A stretch of DNA of 64,000 bases from Nematostella vectensis (taxonomy: Eukaryota; Cnidaria; Anthozoa; Actiniaria; Edwardsiidae), in the NCBI RefSeq assembly GCF_932526225.1, contig NC_064044.1:7800801-7864800 (forward strand), written 5' to 3'. Shown here one piece after another: positions 1 through 9,300 of this stretch. The position numbers and the translations under genes were made by a program. The stretch's first letter is position 1. The number at the start of each line of letters is the position of its first letter. Under the pieces are notes generated by a model that did no database searches, had not been told where the DNA came from, and saw nothing but the letters and a program-made list of their open reading frames with translations.

Positions 1-103
1 CCCCCCTTAGATAGAGTTAGATGTGGGTGATTGCACGCAAGCCACTTAAGCCATCTTTAGCTTTAAACTTGCCAACCCCTATTTAATATGGACTCTATGG
101 AAC

Positions 104-331
104 CTGGAATGCGCTTTGTCCGTCTGGGTCCACTGCGTATACACCGCTCATATTCCCAAGGCGCGAAGGAACATCTGCACAGTTCTTACGGGCAGGAAGA
201 CCGTACAAGTCAGCCCTCAAGGCGATCTCCCCATGCCATTCCTTAATCACGAACCGTACAAGTCTTGCCTGTATGACGACTGGAAGGTCGTGCAACACCA
301 CAGTGTCCCTATCAGAGTTGCCTGTGAATTC
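104..331 (-). CDS. Gene A exon 6: end of discoidin domain plus start of fibrinogen-like module
   Basis: The reading is EFTGNSDRDTVVL... then ARLVRFVIKEWHGEIALR and LYGL, the C-terminal strands of an F5/8 type C domain, followed without a break by KNCADVPSRLGNMSGVYAV, the start of a fibrinogen-type module. The acceptor is a ttttttag-type site just before 331 and the donor is CAG|GTTCCA at 104. Phase is 0 to 0 (228 nt). The next exon (expected to begin near the YCDM motif) must lie left of base 1. The donor is weak, so the exon end is less certain than its start. Confidence 0.75.
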
Positions 332-3300
332 CTAAAAAGATGAAAATACTTGAAAATCTGCTAAACAGGCTACGTCCAGCCGCCATTTTATTGTCATCTT
401 AGCAAAGTTCCAAGGTGTAAGAAAGCATCCATAGTGTGGGTTTTCCTATGGAGGGTCAGATATCTCCATAGGCTGCTTTGAAAAAACTTTTGCGGTATGT
501 TCGATTGGATTCGTTAGATAAAGCATTCGATTTTATTTATAGGTTGTTCCTTTGAGATTTCTTTTTTATTGTCTATTTTTTCAATATAAACAACGAAGCA
601 GATGAAACAAGCAGGGCCGTAGCAGGGGGTGGGGCACTGGCGGCACGTGCTCCCCCCAGTATTTTCAAAAAATTATAAGGAAATGACCAGTAAGGAGCAT
701 GGCCGTGCCCCCAATATTTTTTTAATGTTTCTGTATTGTGCCCCCCCCCCCCCCCCCCCCTCAATCTTACGGGGCTTGTCACGGTTCTGACAAGTCAATA
801 GTTTTTTGCAGTTTTCCGAGCTTTGAAAATAGCCCTGCATGATTGAAGAGTTTTGGTAAGTTACGACTATATGGAAACACTCGATGGGACGACCCTTACG
901 ACAACCGAAGCGACGGGTCGTTTCACGGTCGTCAGAGATAGAACTGGTTCTAAGGGTCGTCCCTTCGAGTGTTTCTATTTTTTCGTAAGGGTCGTGAGGA
1001 TTTTTTGGCAGACGACTGTTACGACTATATGAACTTATGGAAGCTTAAAACGAGTAAATATATGACTTACGTGTGGGTAAGAAGTCCAGGTGACATTGTC
1101 TAAGCTGTAGTGAAGACCATAGCGCGTCACCCAGAAGTTGACATCAGGTTGAGTACTATGGTAAGGCAGCCCCTGTGTTGCCACTTTCAAGATGGTTTTC
1201 GCATTCAGCAGGTCGACTTGGAGATATTCGTCAGCTCGTGACGTCATTGGCCGCCAGCAGCCCCAGGTCACCCCCAAATCGTGCTGATTGTACAGTCGAC
1301 CATCTTTGGCCATCCAGCCGGCGCTCTTTGTAGAACTTGCAGTTATTTGACTATCCAATACTTGTGATCGATTTTGCATGCCAAGTGAAACGACTGTTGA
1401 AAATGATAGATTTAAGAATTTGATATTTGTGATCGATCTCACATTCAAACTATTACTACTGATGAAAATAAACAAGCGCCGTTGACATCATTGGGAGAGC
1501 TTTGCACAATCCAGTGGACGAGGTCAGTATGTTAGACCAAATTTAATGCAGACAAATTCTGTATTTCATCAAGTACATACCCCTTTCACAGCTTCTTCCT
1601 GTGAATCCAGAGGAACAGGTGCAAGTGTAGTTCCGGCCGTCTTGTGTATTGTTACAAATACCACCATTACTGCAGGGGTTATAGTCACACGGCTCTAGAC
1701 AAATTACCAAAACCACCTTTAAGATCATACGTTTTTAAGTTTGATATACTGTGTGTGACTTTCCTTGTACGAACTTGATTTTTATTGGACTGGTCAGTTG
1801 TTCTAGCGTAAGGAATGCCGGTAAGGTTCTTTAAGCAATGACTCCTTATACCCGTTTTATATTGAGCTATACAATAGTTGAGCAGTATTTGTTTAATTTT
1901 ACTGGCGAATCAATCAGTCTCTCAAAAAGCCCCATAAAAGCTCTCGGAAAAGCCGATCTGACGTAGCACTCGTCTAAGAATAGGGAGATCGGCTTCTCCG
2001 TTTTTCATGCAACTCAGCTCGGCTAACTAAACTCGGCTATCCCAGCTCGTCTAACTAAACTCGGCTATCCCAGCTCGGCTAACTAAGCTCGGCTATCCTA
2101 GCTCGGCTAACTAAACTCGGCTATCCCAGCTCGTCTAATTAAGCTCGGCTATCCCAGCTCGGCTAACTAAGCTCGGCTATCCTAGCTCGGCTAACTAAAC
2201 TCGGCTATCCCAGCTCGTCTAACTAAGCTCGGCTATCCCAGCTCGTCTAACTAAACTCGGCTATCCCCAGCTCGGCTAACTAAACTCGGCTATCCCAGCT
2301 CGTCTAACTTAACTCGGCTATCCCAGCTCGGCTAACTAAACTCGGCTATCCCAGCTCGTCTAACTAAGCTCGGCTATCCCAGCTCGTCTAACTAAACTCG
2401 GCTATCCCAGCTCGTCTAACTAAACTCGGCTATCCCAGCTCGTCTAACTAAACTCGGCTATCCCAGCTCGTCTAACTAAGCTCGGCTATCCCAGCTCGTC
2501 TAACTAAACTCGGCTATCCCAGCTCGTCTAACTAAACTCGGCTATCCCAGCTCGTCTAACTAAACTCGTCTATCCCAGCTCGTCTAACTAAACTAGGCTT
2601 TTTTCCGTCTTTCAAGCAACTAGCGCCTGTTGAGCAGGCTAGGTTTCCGTGTATTGCATGATTATGTTGGAAATTCATTACGTACCACAGGATGATATTC
2701 CGATAGGACAGACGCACGTGAATCCGCCATTTGCAAAGTCGGCTTTGCACATCTTCTGACTCGGACATGAGCCAGCAACGCAGTCATTCTAAGAAAGATG
2801 ACAGCACGGAAGACAAAAGTGAAAATGCTGAGAGAGAGAGAGAGAGATAGACTTTATTTAAGACACGCTTGCCCCGTCAACAACAGCTGATTTCCACAAG
2901 GGGCGTGTGGAAAAAAAAAATATATATATATCTATAATAATTAGAAATATAACTATAAGTAAAAGTATTTAAATAAATAACGAAAGAAAAAAAAAAACTT
3001 GATCTATGTGGATATATAATACTATAAATACGCTAAACTAATTATTTGTTTAGATAAAAGTGTGAGCCTCTAATTCTCTGACAAATGATGATAAACTTGT
3101 ACAATCTCGACTAGCCTCTGGGAGGGAATTCCATAATTTAGCTCCATCATAGCTGAAACTTTTTTTCATAAATTCAGTTTTTGGGAGTGGCAGCTGTAGC
3201 GAGGTGGAGGAGCCTCTGAGATTGTAATTTGTATTACAATAATATTTTTCTTTAAGCTGAAAAGGTCCGTGAGACAGTTTGGAGCCATATCATGCAAAAC

Positions 3301-6300
3301 TTTAAACATTTGTTTGGCTTTTGTCTTTGCTCGCTGGGTCTCTAAATTTTGCCAGCCCAATTCAGCTAGAGCCTCTGTGGCAGGGGTGTTATTTGACCTG
3401 TTTGTGATCACCCTTGCCGCCCTATTTTGCAATTTTTGAAGACGGATTGTGTTACATTGCCCAAGAGTATCCCACACCTCGCTACAGTAGTTAAGGTGTG
3501 GTTGGATGATTGCATTATAAATAGAGACTAATGTATTTTGATTAGCAAATTCAGAAATTCGTTTCATGGCTCCTATACCAGAACTGACTTTTTTAGCAAG
3601 AGAATCAATGTGCTGATCCCAATTTAGGTGTTCGTCAATTTCCACACCAAGAACCCTACTTTGCTGAACTTGTTTTAGTTCCTTGTTATCAATAGAAATA
3701 GAAGGTTTGCAAGGAAGGGTTCTTAGCTTGTGGTGGGATCCTATTAATAAGAATTCTGTTTTTGCTACATTGAGACTTAATTTATTAGCCAAGAGCCATT
3801 CTTTCACTTGCTCAAGGTCCGAATTCATGGCCAACTCAACTTCCCCTACAGTACTACCAGACGCTGTCAAGTTTGTATCGTCAGCAAATAATCTAGGAGT
3901 AGTGTGCAATAGACACTCTGGTAGATCATTAATATATAAGAGAAAGAAAAGTGGGCCAAGAATTGAACCCTGAGGAATGCCACATGTGATTTTACTTTCA
4001 GAGGACACTGTACTGTTTAGCTGGCATTTCTGTTTACGGTTGGACAAATAAGATTGAATTAATAAAAGGGCATTTCCAGTGATACCATTCAATTCTAGTT
4101 TTCGAAGCAAAATGTCATGATTAACGGTATCAAATGCCTTTTTTAGATCCAAAAATACAACTAAATTAAACTTTTGTCTGTCCATGTTAATATACCAGCT
4201 ATTAGTGCTATCAAGGAGAGCAGAAACAGTAGAGTGTAGTCTTCGAAAGCCAAATTGTTGTTCGGATAAAATTTGGTTTGCTGTAAAATGATCGTATAAC
4301 TGTTCATACATTATTTTTTCCATTAGTTTGCTAATCACTGGTAATATACTTATTGGTCTATAGTTGTCGGGAATAGTCTTAGAGCCTTTTTTAAAGAGGG
4401 GCAAAACCCTAGCCATTTTCCACTCATCTGGAAAACAGTTGGAAATTATAGAGTTGTTAAAAATGTAAGTGAGAGATGGAGAAATGGCATGGGCTGCACA
4501 CTTGAGTATTTTTCCAGAGATTTTGTCAATACCAGTCGCTTTGGCATTAGAAAGGCAACCCAAAAGCTTTAGTACTTTTGTATTGGATACTAACTTAAAA
4601 CGTGACATTTGAGCACTACATGGCTTAATAAAATGCTCAAATGATTTACTAGGGTTTGCCATTGAACTTGCCAATTTTGGACCAACATTAGAAAAATAAT
4701 CATTAAATGCTTCGGCAATATGTTCTTGTGAAAAAAGGCTTTGGTCGTCAAATTTAAGTTCATTTACAGTTGTATTTTCTTTGGTGCGACCAAGTAGACT
4801 ATTTATCGTTTTCCAAGCCTCTTTGGGATTATTCTTTTGATTTGCAATCTTATTACGATAATAGTTGGATTTGGCTTGGCGCAAGGCAATGTTTACTTTA
4901 TTTCGGGATGCCTTAAAATCATCCCAGTCATTACGTAATTTACTCACCATTGCTTTGCGCTTTAAATTATCTCTGTTATTAATTAAATCTTTGATCTCTC
5001 TGGTCAGCCATGGGACATTAAATGCTTTTTTTCTTTTAGATTGTACAGGGGCATGCCTGTCTAACACGTTTAGAAACAGGTCTTTCCAATGTGCCCACAT
5101 CTTATTAGTGTCATGACACAAAACAATCTGTTCCCACGACTGAGTAAGGAGGTCCTTTACAAACTTTTGTTGATCGAAATGTTTAAAATTACGTATTTCA
5201 ATGGTTTTTGCTTTATCTCGCGCACACCTATAAGGGTTTATATTTGTTGAAAATTGAGCGCCAAAATATTTTTCAATAAAGCGAAATGGCCAGTAGGGGC
5301 GTGGCTGTGGTCCCCATATTTTCTTAGTGTTTCTGTATCGTGCCCCCAATCTTTTCAGGCCTGTTGCAGATCTGTTCAATCTGATATGTAGTACGTAATG
5401 TAGGTAGGTAATGTGTCAAAGAAGACCAAAACCTGATCCTCTACAATTAACCGGCAAGTCGTTTAAACTTCATTCGTTAAAACGAATAAACAAATAAATA
5501 TTATCAGTTAACGGGCGATTTGGAGTTTACATTGAAATCCATCCCTTTTTCTGCATTCCTTAATTGCATACATTTTTAGAGATAAATTGAGTGAAAATTT
5601 ATGCATTTGCAAGTCTCACCATTATTTCAGTGTAGACGCTGCCTGGTTCATCAATTAAGTCCTCGGGGTGTTGAAGATGAGTTGAAGTACTTGTCACACA
5701 AACTTGTGTCGCAGGGAAATAGCTGAATGATTGACATGTGTCACTCATGAAGCATTTCACGTTGCACGTCGTCTCTAAGATCCCAGTGAAACTGGACTCG
5801 TTGTGATTTCTCAGATACTTCCCGGTTATAGGGTCTGTCAGTTTTACTATTTTACAAGAGTCAACTTCATGGAAAAAAGAAAGCAAAAAAGACAATATTT
5901 TACATATCTATCATTCTGTAAATTGGCATTATTATTAGGAATCGGTTAGATTTGTAATAATGTAAGACGCATATTTCAAGTCTTTTCGAAATAAATGTAA
6001 ACGCGTAAAACCAAAGGCAGCCCAAGGCTACTGTCAGTAATTTATACAAAGGTACCGTATGTATGGGAAAATTAATATGTTAGCGAAAAAATACTTATCG
6101 TGAATAATAAAACTAGAGACCATGTAATATTGAGTTTATTTAAATTTTGACGATTTTCAGTAGAGCGACTTTGAGGCTACGAATTGTAGTCATAGAGCTT
6201 ATTGCAGGTTCTCGGTGGATGTTACATAATCTACCGGAAGTAAACTTGCTCGATTGCTGCCAACTTTGTCATTGTGTTCAACCAAAATAACTCCTCTTAC

Positions 6301-9300
6301 ACTTCAGGGACGTGGCCAGGGGGTTGGTCTAGGGGGCCCGGGCCCCCCTTCTAGCAGCCAAAACTACAGTAAATGTATGAGACATTATCTAAAATACAGG
6401 ACAAAATGGCTTGAAAGTCCCTTTTGGCCCCCCTCTTGTTAAAAATCCTAGCTAGGCCGCTGTGCTTTATATCAAAAGTCGTATTAAACGCATCCGACAT
6501 ATTTTTCCCTGATCAATATTTGTAAGCGATCATTTGGCTTGTTAGATTGTTTGCTTGCCGCGCCTTTTAGCTGTATAGTTAGTCCGTTTGTATGGGGGAG
6601 GGGAAGGGGTTTTTGTTACTGACTCGCGTCAGATATCAAGTTCCTTATCACTAAAAATCGAGGCATAATTTTTATAATTCAATTCAGAGAGGAATATGTT
6701 TGTATACTAGAAATATTTGTTGATAGTGAATGCTCGGAGATAAATTTGGAGATATAATAGAGGTGTTCCCATCAATCCGTGAAATAGTTAGTGGTACAGT
6801 AGGTTTTGACACAAAATAAAATTCCGAATGATCTCTTGTTTGCTTTTTTTCTTGCTCTGTAGAGTTAGTACACACCAACTATAAGTTAGTGTTTCACGGA
6901 TTAATGGGAACAGTAAAGGCAATATGTTTTTCCCCTTCAAATGTAAAAGCCTTAAGGGGTGCTGCCACGAACAAAAGCCCAATAAAAATGAACAGATTTG
7001 AGTATAATACAAGATACAATAACATTGTAATTAACAATTCGACACAACTGGAAGTTTCAAGTGAAAAGCCAGAATTTGAGGCCTTCAAGTCATCTGAGTC
7101 TACTTCTATCGAAGGAGAGAACGGGAACCCTCCAGATTTCCAGGGTGTTTTATCACTCGAAAATTGTTCGTAATAGATAGAAATGAGTCATAACCGGAAA
7201 TGTCCTGCATTCCAGAGGTGCTTAGCTGCATTCCAACAACAACATTCCATCAAACCCCAAAATCCGTCCCCAATATATACATTTCGCGCATGTGCGATAC
7301 TAATTACCGCTGCGCAAAAAACAATTGCCGGAAATGAGTCATCACCGGGAATATGACGTCCGACAAACCCCAAAAATCAATCCCCGATGCAAAAAACTCG
7401 AAATAAACTCCCTCTCTTCTTAATTAGAGTTGCTCTCCGTTCGCTTCGCTCACTCCGAGCAAATAGCGGTGGAGCTCCCACTCGCGGAGCCCCATACCTA
7501 GGAAAAAGTGGTATATAAGACAAATATTAATAAACCCATCGACTCGAGTTTTCGTGACGCGATGTCCGTCCGTCCGTCCCAAAAAAGCATCGTATGACAA
7601 CCAAATTGGCAGGTGTCATGTTTGTGTCAAGGGAGGTGCAAAACTGTGGTCACATGTTATGTGACGGCATCGATGACAAAACTAAAATATCCATATCTCA
7701 TGAACGACCATATGACAACCGATCTTGGTATGTGTCATGAAGGTGTCAAGGGGGGTACACCAATATTGTCACGTGATTGTAACGTCATCAATGACGTAAC
7801 TATAAAGTAAAAATATGCTGGCGTGATCAAATTAAAAATATTTATATTTCATTAAAGGAAACATCGTATGACAACCAAACTCGGTAGGTGTCATGTTGCT
7901 GTCAAGGGGGTGCTCCAATATGGTCACGTGATTGTGACGTCATCAATGACGCCCCTCACCTACAAGGAACATATAACTACGGCTCTTAAAAAAGTTAATG
8001 CTAAAGTTGCTGCGTTGCGCCGAATCAAGCGTTTTGTACCAATTCAAACCATGGTTGCGCTATATAAGACAAATGTACTCCCTCATCTGGAATATGGCTC
8101 CCAACTGCTCCTCGAGGCTCCGAAGACACAGAAGGACAGGCTAGAGAAGTCTAACTATTTTAATTTAAGGACACTTTTTAATCTAGATAAATCGTCATCC
8201 TATGAAAACTGCTTATCTATATCCAATATGCGTACTCTTGAGCATAGGCGGCAAGTTCAGGCTCTTCTATTATTTTTTAAATCATATAGGATGAAACAGG
8301 CTACGTATATCTCCAACTTCTTTGTAACCCGGTCTCCTCAGTGCAATTTGCGCTCTTCTGTTCATAATCTTACGCAGCCATCCCATCAATCGTTGTACAT
8401 GCATAACTCTTTTAACTACCTAATATCACATTTCTGGAACCAACTACCCCACTCTGCTAAAACTGCTAATTCCGTCACTGACTTCCGCAAGAACCTACCC
8501 AACATCATTCCACATGGCTGGTAATGCAGCAACTGTATGTAAATCCTCCCTTTGTAAGTGTTTCAGTAGTTTTGTCGAGCGTTTGAACCATGAGCTCCCC
8601 GAGCTCGGGAGTTTGGGTGACCACTCCTCACGTCATCGACGGAAAATAAATTATTGTATTGTTGTATGTAAGCAAAATATGCCGGTGTCAACAAAATAAA
8701 AATGTCTATTTCATAAGAGAAACATAGTACGACAACCAAATTTGGAAGGTGTCATGTATGTTTCAAGTGGTGTGCAATGAGATGGTCACGTGACATCATC
8801 GATGACGTCACTAAAGGCAATCGCAGACGCCGAAGGCACCGTATGACAACTAAACTTGTTATGTGTCATGTAGATGTCAAGGGTGGGGGAAGGGGATTTA
8901 AAAAATTGGTCGCGTGATCTGTGAAATCGCTGACGCCGTCAAAATCAGAATTAGAAAAATAATATTTAATCTTTCTTAAATTATTAAGAGAAAATAAGCA
9001 AAGATTTGGTCGTTTGGAGCTCTGCTTTTAGACAATGCTAAATCTATATATTACGGTATCTTTACTGAGTACTTTGTGAGTCGTTTTGTTTAACACTGTA
9101 TCAGATTTGCTTAAGAGTGCGGCATATCGCTAAGCTAGAGGAAGCTTGGAGTTTCTAGTACTTAATCTCTTGCTCCAGAACGTTCGATAAAATTCAGGGA
9201 AAAACTACTAATAAGCGTGATCAAGAAATGATAAGGTAGCATGATTGAAAAATAAACAACAAAAGTTTGGTGCAGGGTCACTCATGAATAAAGATCTTGA

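Noticed and set aside
2556..2768. 70-codon minus-strand frame over gene A exon 3
   Set aside because: Shadow frame; the correct frame is the Cys-rich module fixed by splice sites and by the gene B homologue.
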